Origin: Bacillota bacterium
GTDB taxonomy: Bacteria; Actinomycetota; Aquicultoria; Aquicultorales; Aquicultoraceae
Length of the DNA: 41,531 nucleotides
Assembly: GCA_023511485.1 (NCBI GenBank)
Contig: JAIMBH010000021.1
Coordinates: 1-41,531, forward strand
Direction: 5' to 3'
How positions within the stretch are numbered: the stretch's first letter is position 1; every line of letters starts with the position of its first letter. Below are positions 8,465-17,537 of this stretch, one piece after another. The notes beneath the pieces were generated by a model. The model was not told where the DNA came from and made no database searches. It saw only the letters and a program-made list of their open reading frames with translations. Both the position numbers and the translations under genes were made by a program.

Positions 8465-10376
8465 GTGAACATCTGGAAGGAAAGAGCGGAAGAAAGGCTA
8501 GAACATCTAGTTGAATCTATCCCTGATGGGATTATCTTCTTCAACAATAATGGTCGTATTGTGTTTATCAATTCAATAGTTGAGAATATATTTGGCTTAA
8601 AACAGAGCGACATTATAGGGCGTGCTTATAACGACCCAGCATGGAAAGTTACTACATTAGACGGAAAACCCCTTCCAGAGGAAGATCATCCCTTTGTGCG
8701 GATTATGCGCACAGGCAATCCGTTATATAACTTTGAGCATATCCACATACGCCCAGACGGCACCCAGGTAATCGTAAGCGCCAACGCCGCACCATTTCAT
8801 GACGCGACGGGTGCTATTGCTGGCGTTATCCTATCGCTTACCGACATCACCAAGCATAAAACAACCGAGAAATTACTTAAAGAAAGCGAGGAGCGTTACC
8901 GTTATTTGGTGGAACTTTCACCTGATGGGATAGCAGTTCATAGTGAAGGAAAACTCGTCTACGTAAATAATGCTGCTTTAAAGATACTCGGCGCAGAAAA
9001 ACCAGAAGACCTTATTGGCAAACCAGTGCTTGAGTTTGTCCATCCGGATTACATTGAAGCAGCAAAAGAGCGGCTTAAACTGATGCAGGAGGGCAAACCA
9101 GTAAGTCCGCTCGAAGAAAAGTTTATCCGGCTTGATGGAGAATCAGTAGATGTTGAAGTGGCAGCAGCACCCATTATCTATCAAGGCAAACCGTCAGTGC
9201 TGGTTGTTGCCCGCGATATCACAGAGCGCAAAAAAGCATCAGAAGAAATTCTGGAGTCACGGCGAGAGGTGTTGACAATACTTGAAAGTATAACAGATGG
9301 GCTTTTTGCAGTTGATGCCGATTGGCGCCTTACCTATGTAAATCAAAAAGCGGCAGAGCTTGTTGAAAGAAAAAAGAGCAGCTTTTATTTAGAAATCTCT
9401 GGGAGTTATTCCCAGAAGCAGTACCCCTTGCTTTTTATAAAGAACTTACCAGAGCAGTAAGAGAAAATGTGCCTGTTGCGCTTGAAGAGTTCTTTCCGCC
9501 GCTAAAAAATGGTTTAGGGTATACGGCTACCCTTACAAAAATGGCCTTTCGATTTATTTTCAGGATGTTACTGAGCGTAAAAAGTTAGAAGAGGAATACA
9601 GACAACTAACTAAGCAGCTCGAAAAAGAGCGGCAGCACACAGAGGAGTTAACAAGGATTATCAAGAAAGAGCAGGATATTTTACAGAAATCGCTTCTTAT
9701 GATGCCAGAAAAGATATCGGGCATTGATTTTGGTTACCTTTATCGGCCTGCAACAGAAGCTGAAAAGGTTGGCGGAGATTTTTACAACATCTTTGAGTTG
9801 GGAGAGAACAAGATAGGAATCGTTATAGGAGATGTCTCAAGCAAGGGCTTAGAGGCAGCAACACTATCCTCGCTTGCTAAAAATACCATCAAGGCTTATG
9901 CTTGCGAGGAAACCTCAGCGGCCCTAACCATGGCAAAAACAGACGAAGTGGTCAGAAAGGTATCCGGCACTGAAATATTTGTTACCGTCTTCTTCGGCAT
10001 TCTTGATAAAGAATCGGGCATTCTTACCTACTGCAGCGCCGGCCACCCCCCAGGTATACTTAAAAGAAAAACAGGAGAAACTTCGTTTCTTATTACAAGC
10101 TCCCCAGTTATTGGCGCCTTTGCCGGTTTAAACTATATAGATGATAAGGCAAAGCTTGAAAAAGGCGATGTTTTAATCCTTTACACAAATGGAGTAACCG
10201 AAGCAAGATGCAACAGAGAGTTTTTTGGTGAGCAAAGACTTGTAAGATTTATAAAGGATTTAAAGCCGCTAAAGGCAAGAAAAATACCCCAAGTAATCTT
10301 TGATGAGATTACAAAATGCGCCAGTGAAAAATTAGCAGACGACGTGGCTTTGCTTGCAGTCAGTCTTGAGGTTTAG
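8465..10376 (+). CDS. PAS-PAS-PAS-SpoIIE phosphatase, two frameshifts
   Basis: Cytoplasmic sensor with three PAS domains (roughly residues 10-130, 140-255 and 270-375) and a C-terminal PP2C/SpoIIE-type serine phosphatase (GGDFYN, GDVSSKGLEAA, CSAGHPPG, LYTNGVTEAR, ADDVALL). Such proteins usually dephosphorylate anti-sigma-factor antagonists. GTG 8465 is chosen because AAGGAG lies at 8450-8455; the upstream TTG 8447 has no such site. The reading frame breaks twice, at the A6 runs near 9371-9376 and 9504-9509. Adding one A to each run restores a continuous protein, with NLWELFPEAVPLAFYKEL and then WFRVYGYPYKNGLSIYFQDV in frame. This suggests homopolymer sequencing errors or slippage. As written it yields only the first 331 residues, plus possibly a phosphatase from a downstream start near 9699. 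Confidence 0.85.
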
Positions 10377-10606
10377 CAATCCACCTTTAATAAAAGCCTA
10401 CACTTCTTACATGACTGATCAAACGCCACCAGGCAGGATAAGAGAACCAGAGCCACTTAGGCAACTGCGGGGTAGATATAGGCCTTTGCTAAGATAAAAA
10501 TTTTACAAGAAAAATCGAGGTGGTTAGCTGCAATAAATAAAATATTCGTTTCGCCTTTGGATTCTGCGGGAACAACAAAATCGAAAGTTATATTAGGGAG
10601 GCGAGC
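10377..10606. promoter_or_regulatory. Leader of the SRPBCC gene, no gene seen
   Basis: 230 bp without an open frame of note. A ribosome-binding site (AGGGAGGCGAG, about 10595-10605) precedes the TTG start. No strong terminator or promoter consensus is visible. Confidence 0.3.
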
Positions 10607-11038
10607 TTGTTGGAAAGAGAAAAAACATTAATTATCAATGCTCCAATCGATAGGGTGTATGATATGTGGATTCGCTCCTCGGACTATCCAAAACTGTTGT
10701 CCCACGTCAAGGAGGTAACGTTAACAGGCCCAACTACAGAGCATTGGAAGGTAGAACTAGCTGGGATGCCGCTTGAATTTGATATTGAACTCACCGATGT
10801 TCAGGAGAACCGACACCTAGCATGGAAATCGATATCCGGCATAGAAAATAGCGGGTTTGTTCACTTCGAGCCGGTTCCTGAGGGCACTAAAGTGACGGTT
10901 CACTTTAACTTTTTGCCCGAGCTATACCCGCCGGAGCTTGCCGAGAAAATGGGTGCAGGCGGGATCATTGAGAATCAGATTCAGGAGGATCTTGATAATC
11001 TAAAATCCCGTATCGAGAGTATGGCAAAGGCGGCTTAA
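10607..11038 (+). CDS. SRPBCC (START-like) ligand-binding protein
   Basis: 143 residues with the polyketide cyclase/dehydrase SRPBCC pattern. It opens with INAPIDRVYDMWIRSSDYPKLLSHV, continues with alternating strands through LEFDIELTDVQENRHLAWKS and VHFEPVPEGTKVTVHF, and ends in a long amphipathic C-terminal helix. Members bind hydrophobic ligands in a helix-grip cavity; no catalytic residue can be assigned. TTG 10607 (or the adjacent TTG 10610) follows AGGGAGG. The stop codon TAA ends at 11038, and the 177-bp mobile element begins at 11040, so the element inserted almost exactly at the gene end without truncating it. Confidence 0.82.
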   Translation: MLEREKTLIINAPIDRVYDMWIRSSDYPKLLSHVKEVTLTGPTTEHWKVELAGMPLEFDIELTDVQENRHLAWKSISGIENSGFVHFEPVPEGTKVTVHFNFLPELYPPELAEKMGAGGIIENQIQEDLDNLKSRIESMAKAA

Positions 11039-11039
11039 G

Positions 11040-11216
11040 GGTGACAGGCACCGGGCAAGCTAGCTACCTGCTGTTTTAGAGTAGTGTTACCAAAAAAGTG
11101 TGCGATTGTGAATACTATTGTGAACTGCAAGCTATTTTAATTTTTCACAATCGCACACTTTTTAAGCTAGAGCAAGCTATATTGCCTGGTAGATAAACTG
11201 CCCGGTGCCTGTCACC
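11040..11216. mobile_element. 177-bp REPIN/MITE-like element, copy 2
   Basis: Same length as copy 1. The left 73 bp are identical to copy 1 and the right 73 bp differ at a single position. The inner 20-bp arms (11093-11112 and 11144-11163) are preserved. The 31-nt loop between them (11113-11143) is the same length but clearly different in sequence. It sits between the SRPBCC stop codon and the GNAT start codon, so it forms the whole intergenic region and the 5' leader of the GNAT gene. Confidence 0.9.
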
Positions 11217-11227
11217 GGCTGAAAGAT

Positions 11228-11899
11228 ATGGCTTTAGAAAGATCACCGGCGCAACAGAAGATAATCGTAACACCGGCAAAACCTGCCGATTCTCGGATAG
11301 CTGCAGGTCTGATACGCTTGGCTATGGGCAAAGTCGCGGATTTTATGTTTGGTTTTGGCAGCTCCACCAGGGCGACCAATATGATAGAAAATCTTTTCAC
11401 TCAAAACGGAAGCAGGTTTAGCTATCAATTGGCACACACTGCCAGAACAGCTAACGGCGACATTGTCGGTATAGTTATCGCCTATCCCTGCAGCAAAACA
11501 GTCGGCCTGCATGTGGTTATGGCCAGGCAATTACTTCCCATATACGGTATGCTTAATTCACTTCTTTTTTTATGGAACGCCTTGGTTTTGTTAATGGGCG
11601 TGCTTTCCTTTGGACAGTCAAAGACGTGCTGGGGCGATGAATATTATATAAGCACGCTGGCAGTTCTACCTGAATTTCAGGGGATGGGTATCGGCACAAT
11701 GCTTCTTGCCTATGTGGAAGATGAGGCTAAGAAGGCTGGCTTTAGAAAATGTTCATTAGGCGTTGATATTGAGAACGATCATGCAATTAGGCTTTATGAG
11801 CATCTTGGATATAAGATTGTTGAAACCGTTAAAGTCAAGCGCTTTAGTAAGCGAATTGGCTCTAGAGGTTTTTATCGGATGGTGAAACCGCTTGTTTGA
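11228..11899 (+). CDS. GNAT-family N-acetyltransferase
   Basis: 223 residues. The acetyl-CoA binding motif A, VLPEFQGMGIGTMLL, sits near residues 147-161 and is followed by ENDHAIRLYEHLGYK (motif B), typical of GNAT enzymes. The N-terminal half is longer than in the minimal fold and holds a hydrophobic stretch (about 105-125, NSLLFLWNALVLLMGVLSF) that may insert into a membrane or pack as a helix. The acceptor substrate cannot be told. ATG 11228 lies only 12 bp after the mobile element and lacks a clear Shine-Dalgarno sequence, so the element may have replaced the native leader. Confidence 0.82.
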   Translation: MALERSPAQQKIIVTPAKPADSRIAAGLIRLAMGKVADFMFGFGSSTRATNMIENLFTQNGSRFSYQLAHTARTANGDIVGIVIAYPCSKTVGLHVVMARQLLPIYGMLNSLLFLWNALVLLMGVLSFGQSKTCWGDEYYISTLAVLPEFQGMGIGTMLLAYVEDEAKKAGFRKCSLGVDIENDHAIRLYEHLGYKIVETVKVKRFSKRIGSRGFYRMVKPLV

Positions 11900-11953
11900 A
11901 ATGCATGCCTGTTTAGTCGTAAACTATAAGTATAAAGATATTGAGGTGTGCAA

Positions 11954-12850
11954 ATGCTTAACCAGATTGAACAGCAGGCGGTTTCGACGGGAAAACAGGT
12001 TTATATGCTTTGCAAAAACTGCGGTTATAAGCAGAACCTAAAGCCATCAGACCTTGCCGACCCTACCAAAGTCATATGCCGCGGTCAGGACTGTGAAAAT
12101 ACCTTCTCTGTAAGAGAAGGTATTAAAAATGCCATTGTATCAGATAATGATTTTCTGTCGTGGTGTTTCATTAGCGACACGATGATCTCAGCCCATGACA
12201 CAGTGACCATCGGAACGGCAAAAGAGATAAAGCTTGAAACACCAATTAAAGCCGCTAAAAAAGTATTTGTTATGCAGGCAACCCCATTAGATTCAGGCGG
12301 TATAGCATATTTTGAGCATAAAGTCATCCTGCCTGAAACCCTCATTATTATTAGCTCTGGCAACCCTGAATCCGTAGGCAGACCATGCGAAGTAAATTGG
12401 GTCGTTTATGCAGATGTCGAGAGCGTAGAGATAGAGACCTGGCGCGAGTATCTGCGGCGTGCTAAAGAAAGCCTGATTAATGAGGATTATCAGAGTGCCA
12501 TTGTTGAGGCCGAGATTGCGGTTGAAGTAACTTTAGCAAACGTTCTTTGGGAGCTACTGACTAAGCGTAAAAAGTTAAGTGGTGATGTGGCTGAATGGAT
12601 CCTGAGCAAGGTACAGGCAACTAGCGAACGTGCTAAGAAAGTTATGGAGCTTGCCATAGGTAAAAAGGTCTCCGACATTAACCCAATCATCTATAAGAGT
12701 TGGGTAAAAAACGTTGCTCAGAAAAGAAACCGTATAGTCCATCATGGCGAATCTGCAACCAGGGAAGAAGCTATCGAGGCTATCGGAACGGCATTTGATT
12801 TTGTATGGCTTCTGCTTGAGCTCGTTAACAAGTCTCCTATACGTTTATAA
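11954..12850 (+). CDS. Zinc-ribbon protein with HEPN-like C-terminus
   Basis: 298 residues. A zinc ribbon at the N-terminus has C20-x2-C23 and C42-x4-C47. The middle (about 75-160) looks beta-rich. The last 130 residues are helical and contain R258-N-R-I-V-H263, the R-polar-x3-H arrangement of HEPN ribonucleases, placed before EAIEAIGTAFDFVWLLLEL as in DUF4145-like or HEPN helices. If active it would cut RNA; this is inferred from the motif alone. ATG 11954 is favoured over the in-frame GTG 11948 because GAGG lies 7 nt before it. Its last third is duplicated at 7437-7645. No antitoxin-like neighbour is evident. Confidence 0.7.
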   Translation: MLNQIEQQAVSTGKQVYMLCKNCGYKQNLKPSDLADPTKVICRGQDCENTFSVREGIKNAIVSDNDFLSWCFISDTMISAHDTVTIGTAKEIKLETPIKAAKKVFVMQATPLDSGGIAYFEHKVILPETLIIISSGNPESVGRPCEVNWVVYADVESVEIETWREYLRRAKESLINEDYQSAIVEAEIAVEVTLANVLWELLTKRKKLSGDVAEWILSKVQATSERAKKVMELAIGKKVSDINPIIYKSWVKNVAQKRNRIVHHGESATREEAIEAIGTAFDFVWLLLELVNKSPIRL

Positions 12851-12948
12851 AGGAATGTTGCCCAATTACTCCACCTTCTTTCCCTTTTTCTAGGCAAGAC
12901 CTCAAATTTGAGGTTTATACTAGCCAGCTAAGAGTAAAATAATAAACT

Positions 12949-14325
12949 ATGAATAAAATATTTTACACAGCGATATTTATAGTGATAATTATTGCGTTAT
13001 CGGCACTTTACCTCCTCAACCTTTTTGGCCTCGAGGCAGCTAAGAAGCCGAACAGCGTTAAAACCGCATTAAAGCTTCACTCTGAACAGAAACTCGGAGC
13101 CAGTCGATCAAAAGCAAAGAAGCGCCGGGTAGCAGTAACACGCCTTTCAAGCGAGCTTGATAACATTAACGGCAAAGAGTTATCTCGGATGGTTGCCTCA
13201 GGCGGACAAACAACCATTTCGCCTACCAATACAATAATCGATACGGTAACCGTCATAGATTTGGATCAACTCACCCCTGAATACAAAGCCCTCACAATCG
13301 ACGGCCTCTCTGTCTGGGACGACACCGATTATCCACTGGTCGTTGAAGCAAACAACCCTAACGAGGAAGAGTTTGATAAGTCTAAGGTGATCAAGATGAC
13401 TGCCGTAGGTGATGTCATCCTTGGCAGAACAGTTTACCGTAAAATGGCCGAGAAAGGTTTTACCAGCCCGTTTTCAAATGTTGCGGCAAGGCTGTCGCAG
13501 GCCGATATCACTATGGCCGACTTGGAGTGCCCTCTATCGGATAGCTTTACTCCGCCGATTCACGGCATGAACTTTCTGTCTCCACGCAAAGGCGTCGAGG
13601 GTCTGGTCGCATCCGGTATCGACATTGTTGGGCTTGCCAATAACCACAGCACCAATTTTGGCAGTAAAGCCTTCCTGGATACTCTGGATGTGCTTAATGA
13701 AAATAAGATAGCCTACGTCGGCGGAGGCGCAAACGAGACTGAGGCTAAGAGCTCTAAAGTTTTGACTGTTAAGGGTAAAAAATTTGCGTTTCTGAATTTT
13801 AACTCAATCGTTGGGGACATGGCGGCGAAAGGCAACTCTGCCGGTGACTGGCATGTAAATCTTCCGCCATGGAGCAAAACGGACCAGAAACAGATCGACG
13901 AGACACTAAATGCTATTAAAACAGCACGCACGAATAACGACTTCGTAATTGTTATGGTTCATTGGGGCCAGGAGTACACACGAGACCCGAGCCAGGAGAT
14001 GAAGTCACTCGCCCATCAGCTTGTAGATGCGGGGGCTGATTTGGTAATTGGAACCCATCCGCACTGGATTCAAGGGGTTGAAATTTACAAAGATAAATTC
14101 ATCGCCTATTCGCTCGGTAACTTTGTGTTCGACCAGGAATGGTCAATTGAGACTAAGCAAGGCATGATCCTTGATGCGGTGTTTTATGGCAACAGGCTGG
14201 TTAACGTGAGTCTGACGCCAGTTTTAATTGAGGATTTTCACAGGCCGCGAATCTTGGGCAAGGATGAGGCTAAACCTATTATGGATACGCTTTGGCAAAG
14301 CAGCAGGAGAATCAATGCACCCTGA
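12949..14325 (+). CDS. CapA/PgsA-like poly-gamma-glutamate protein
   Basis: 458 residues. A single N-terminal membrane segment (about residues 4-26) anchors it. A low-complexity linker follows to about 140, then the CapA domain of the calcineurin-like phosphoesterase fold: AVGDVILGR (about 151-159), DLECPLSD, ANNHSTNFG (about 229-237) and GTHPHWIQGVE (about 366-376). CapA proteins take part in synthesis or export of poly-gamma-glutamate or in wall-associated hydrolysis, acting outside the membrane. No capB/capC genes are nearby, so actual polymer synthesis is uncertain. It converges on uvrB, with only 2 bp between the two stop codons. Confidence 0.88.
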   Translation: MNKIFYTAIFIVIIIALSALYLLNLFGLEAAKKPNSVKTALKLHSEQKLGASRSKAKKRRVAVTRLSSELDNINGKELSRMVASGGQTTISPTNTIIDTVTVIDLDQLTPEYKALTIDGLSVWDDTDYPLVVEANNPNEEEFDKSKVIKMTAVGDVILGRTVYRKMAEKGFTSPFSNVAARLSQADITMADLECPLSDSFTPPIHGMNFLSPRKGVEGLVASGIDIVGLANNHSTNFGSKAFLDTLDVLNENKIAYVGGGANETEAKSSKVLTVKGKKFAFLNFNSIVGDMAAKGNSAGDWHVNLPPWSKTDQKQIDETLNAIKTARTNNDFVIVMVHWGQEYTRDPSQEMKSLAHQLVDAGADLVIGTHPHWIQGVEIYKDKFIAYSLGNFVFDQEWSIETKQGMILDAVFYGNRLVNVSLTPVLIEDFHRPRILGKDEAKPIMDTLWQSSRRINAP

Positions 14326-14327
14326 CC

Positions 14328-16352
14328 CTACTTCACTACTCTTAAATGCGGTCTCTTTGCATCACCAAGCGCATCGAGTTCTTTTCTTAAATCAATTATC
14401 TCATCGCGAAGTAGGGCAGCCTGCTCGAAATCCAATCGTTCCGCTGCCGATCTCATTTCTTCCTCGAGAGCCCTAATTAGGGCTTCGAGTTCTTTTTGCG
14501 GAATTCTCTGGACAATATCCCCGGCCTGCTTTGTTTTATACAGCTTGCCCGATTCGGCAACAGCCGTCTGAATGATATCTGTTACGGCCTTGCGGATTGT
14601 CTCTGGCTCAATACCATGCTTTCTGTTGTAAGCCATCTGGAGCTTGCGTCTTCTATTTGTCTCATTTATGGCGCGCCTCATGGAGTCGGTCACTGTATCG
14701 GCATACATGACAACCTGGCCGCTAACATTTCTGGCGGCGCGACCAATGGTCTGGATAAGAGAGCGCTCTGAGCGCAAGAACCCTTCCTTGTCGGCATCTA
14801 GAATGGCAACGAGTGACACCTCAGGCAGATCCAGGCCCTCGCGAAGTAGGTTGATGCCAACAAGAACGTCAAATTCACCAAGCCGTAAATCGGTTAAGAT
14901 CTTTACCCGCTCGAGCGTATCGATATCTGAGTGCAGATAGCGTACCTTAACTCCCATCTCCTGCATATAATCGGTCAAATCCTCGGCCATCTTCTTGGTC
15001 AAGGTTGTAATCAAAACGCGCTCGTTTTTGTTGACACGGTCTCGCACCATGTCCAGCAAATCGTCTATCTGCCCCTTCGTTGGCTTGACGACGACCTCTG
15101 GATCGACTAGACCAGTTGGACGGACGATTTGTTCGGCAACCTGTTTTGAGACCTGCTCCTCATACGGACCGGGAGTTGCGCTAACAAATATTATCTGCGG
15201 CACTTTTTCAATAAATTCGTTAAACTTGAGCGGGCGGTTATCGACCGCCGAAGGCAGCCTGAACCCATAATCGACCAGTGTCTGCTTACGTGAGCGGTCA
15301 CCGTTATACATCCCATTTAGTTGGGGGATGGTTATGTGAGACTCGTCAATAAGCACCAGGAAGTCATCCGGGAAGTAATCCAATAAGGTATCCGGCGGCT
15401 CGCCCGGGGCTTTACCTGAGAAATGCCTCGAGTAGTTCTCGATGCCGTTACAATAGCCGACTTCGCGGATCATCTCTATGTCGTATTTCGTGCGCTGCTC
15501 AAGCCGCTGCGCCTCCAGCAACTTACCCGCCTCACGTAACTCGAAAAGCCTCTCATCCAGCTCGTTTTGGATGGATAGAAGCGCGCGCTCGATTTTATCC
15601 TCAAGCGTGACGAAGTGTGTCGCCGGATATATGGACATTCGCTCATGGTTCTTAAGTATTTCGCCAGTCAGCGGGTCGATAGTTGCAATGCGCTCGACGG
15701 TATCGCCAAAGAATTCAATGCGCACTGCTACCTCATCATAAGCCGGAAATATCTCAAGAATGTCTCCCCTCACCCTGAATGTGCCCCTGGTGAAGCTAAT
15801 ATCGTTTCGCTGGTATTTGATTTTAACGAGTTTTTTTAGGATGTCGTCAATGTCATAGTCCTCACCTACGTTTAGAAAAACAACTGTTGCCGCGTAATCC
15901 TCGGGTGATCCCAAGCCGTAGATACACGAAACGGAAGCTACAATTATGACATCCTCGCGTGTAAAAAGCGCACTCGTCGCGGCGTGCCGGAGCTTGTCTA
16001 TCTCATCATTAATTGACGAGTCTTTTTCGATATAGGTGTCGGTATGCGGGATATAGGCCTCGGGCTGGTAGTAATCGTAATAACTCACGAAATACTCTAC
16101 CGCATTCTTTGGGAAGAAGTATTTGAACTCGTTGCAGAGCTGCGCCGCAAGAGTCTTATTCGGAGCGATAACAAGCGACGGTTTTCCAACACTTTCAATT
16201 ACTTTGGCCATGGTGTAAGTCTTACCCGAGCCGGTAACGCCAAGCAGGGTTTGGTAATCAAGACCTGTGCGCACACCGTTGACCAATGTCTCTATCGCTT
16301 TCGGCTGGTCCCCTTTCGGTTCATAGGGAGCCTCGATTTTAAATTTATTCAT
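14328..16352 (-). CDS. uvrB: Excinuclease ABC subunit B
   Basis: 674 residues from ATG 16352 ([20 protein letters not shown], the normal family start; an earlier ATG at 16397 would add 15 unusual residues). Walker A GVTGSGKT is at 38-45. The DNA-clamping beta-hairpin [12 protein letters not shown] follows, then DESH, helicase motifs V and VI ([26 protein letters not shown]) and a C-terminal UVR domain that contacts UvrC. It verifies damage and loads UvrC in nucleotide excision repair. Length and motifs are complete. It ends 2 bp from capA and its upstream region holds a perfect 8-bp inverted repeat (16381-16401). Its place downstream of polA-rpsA-coaE matches actinobacterial gene order. Confidence 0.98.
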   Translation of the reverse strand: MNKFKIEAPYEPKGDQPKAIETLVNGVRTGLDYQTLLGVTGSGKTYTMAKVIESVGKPSLVIAPNKTLAAQLCNEFKYFFPKNAVEYFVSYYDYYQPEAYIPHTDTYIEKDSSINDEIDKLRHAATSALFTREDVIIVASVSCIYGLGSPEDYAATVVFLNVGEDYDIDDILKKLVKIKYQRNDISFTRGTFRVRGDILEIFPAYDEVAVRIEFFGDTVERIATIDPLTGEILKNHERMSIYPATHFVTLEDKIERALLSIQNELDERLFELREAGKLLEAQRLEQRTKYDIEMIREVGYCNGIENYSRHFSGKAPGEPPDTLLDYFPDDFLVLIDESHITIPQLNGMYNGDRSRKQTLVDYGFRLPSAVDNRPLKFNEFIEKVPQIIFVSATPGPYEEQVSKQVAEQIVRPTGLVDPEVVVKPTKGQIDDLLDMVRDRVNKNERVLITTLTKKMAEDLTDYMQEMGVKVRYLHSDIDTLERVKILTDLRLGEFDVLVGINLLREGLDLPEVSLVAILDADKEGFLRSERSLIQTIGRAARNVSGQVVMYADTVTDSMRRAINETNRRRKLQMAYNRKHGIEPETIRKAVTDIIQTAVAESGKLYKTKQAGDIVQRIPQKELEALIRALEEEMRSAAERLDFEQAALLRDEIIDLRKELDALGDAKRPHLRVVK

Positions 16353-16380
16353 GGTAGTTCTATTGTAAGGGATTTCGTGA

Positions 16381-16401
16381 GCGTTTGCATTTAGCAAACG
16401 C
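16381..16401. promoter_or_regulatory. Inverted repeat upstream of uvrB
   Basis: GCGTTTGC, 5-nt spacer ATTTA, GCAAACGC: perfect 8-bp arms centred about 40 bp upstream of the uvrB start. Its size and position suit a dimeric repressor site. It does not match the Gram-positive SOS box (CGAAC-N4-GTTCG). It could be a lineage-specific LexA site, another regulator's operator, or a hairpin. Confidence 0.45.
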
Positions 16402-16440
16402 TAGGTCGCGATTTATGGTCCGCGGTCTATGGGGTTATAG

Positions 16441-17364
16441 TTAGGAAGCTATTTTATCTTTTGGATTTTCGCCGGTATCTTTATCGGGCTGTTTCTCGGG
16501 CTGTTTCTTTGTCTTTGGTTCACCTGTTTTGCTCTTCTTACCCTCTTTACTTTCAACGCTCTCAGTATGTTGCTCTTTCTTCTTGTATTCTTTTTCGCGC
16601 TTTTTTCTTTCCCTGTCTTTTTCTTTTTGTTTCTTGAGTCTTTGCTTTTCTCTCTCCTGCTCCTCTTTTTCTTTTTGGCGCTGATGCTCAGCCCTCTCGG
16701 CCTGAGTCCTTATCTCCCATGCTACAAACTCTTCCAACTTTTGCTGGTCGAGCTGTGCGATGTCAACAAACTCTATGTCGAGAATGTATTCGTTGGAGTT
16801 AGTGTCGGACATCACACTATTGCTGATAACGCCTCGCGCCACAATCCTGCTCTGCAGCGAATATAAATCTATCTCCACCCTCAACGGCTGCCCGGCCTCA
16901 ATCGACGATCGGGAAAAGACCGATGCGCTGACACTATTCGCGCTTATACCATAAACCGAAATGCTGTTGTAGCGGCTTATGGAGCCTTCGAATTGAAGCT
17001 TCAGATGAACGCCCGATGCAGGCTTTACTCGCTTAAACTCATTGCGCTCGGCTTCCTGCGCGCCACCGATAGGCGTAAAAACGATAACATCTTCCCTGCC
17101 GCCTAGCCCGACAATCTTCACGGGAATCGTGCAGCTTCCATCTTCCGTTGCCCATGTTACGCGCATAAGTCCGCCAACATGGCAATTGCCGGGGTACGGT
17201 TTATCCAGCGATTTGCAAACGATGCTATTATCAGGCTTGACCATCATAAATTTATAAAGCGCATAGCCTGCTTCGCCTTCGATTTTAGCAATAGCCCCGG
17301 GCTTTATCAGATCCAATATTTCGGGATCCAAGTCATTTGTAAACACTCGAATATTGTTAGCCAT
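16441..17364 (-). CDS. PilZ-domain protein A, degenerate ligand motif
   Basis: 307 residues from ATG 17364 (MANNIRVFTND); an upstream frame from 17505 is open but does not resemble the sister genes. An N-terminal YcgR-like domain (to about 125) precedes a PilZ domain (about 128-225), followed by a highly charged Lys/Glu tail of about 80 residues. The PilZ c-di-GMP motifs are damaged. The RxxxR region reads ERNEFKRVKP, and where the sisters have DxSGGG this protein has YGISANSVS, lacking both the acidic residue and the glycine. It therefore probably does not bind cyclic di-GMP and may act as an effector partner. First of three tandem paralogues in gene position, last in transcription order. 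Confidence 0.78.
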   Translation of the reverse strand: MANNIRVFTNDLDPEILDLIKPGAIAKIEGEAGYALYKFMMVKPDNSIVCKSLDKPYPGNCHVGGLMRVTWATEDGSCTIPVKIVGLGGREDVIVFTPIGGAQEAERNEFKRVKPASGVHLKLQFEGSISRYNSISVYGISANSVSASVFSRSSIEAGQPLRVEIDLYSLQSRIVARGVISNSVMSDTNSNEYILDIEFVDIAQLDQQKLEEFVAWEIRTQAERAEHQRQKEKEEQEREKQRLKKQKEKDRERKKREKEYKKKEQHTESVESKEGKKSKTGEPKTKKQPEKQPDKDTGENPKDKIAS

Positions 17365-17537
17365 GTAAAGATTATCGGTAACTTTTAGAAACCCTTTAAT
17401 AGAACTAAGATGCAAATATGCGCCCTGTAGTGCTGTTTTGCCGTAATAAATTAATGGTTGCTGTGTAAATAAATAAGAGAGGAGACGAATGAAAAAGATT
17501 AACAACGTAGGGGAAAGTTAACAAAATTGGATAAAGG

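Noticed and set aside
16381-16401. Standard SOS box
   Set aside because: Sequence lacks the GAAC-N4-GTTC core, so it is kept only as an unnamed inverted repeat.
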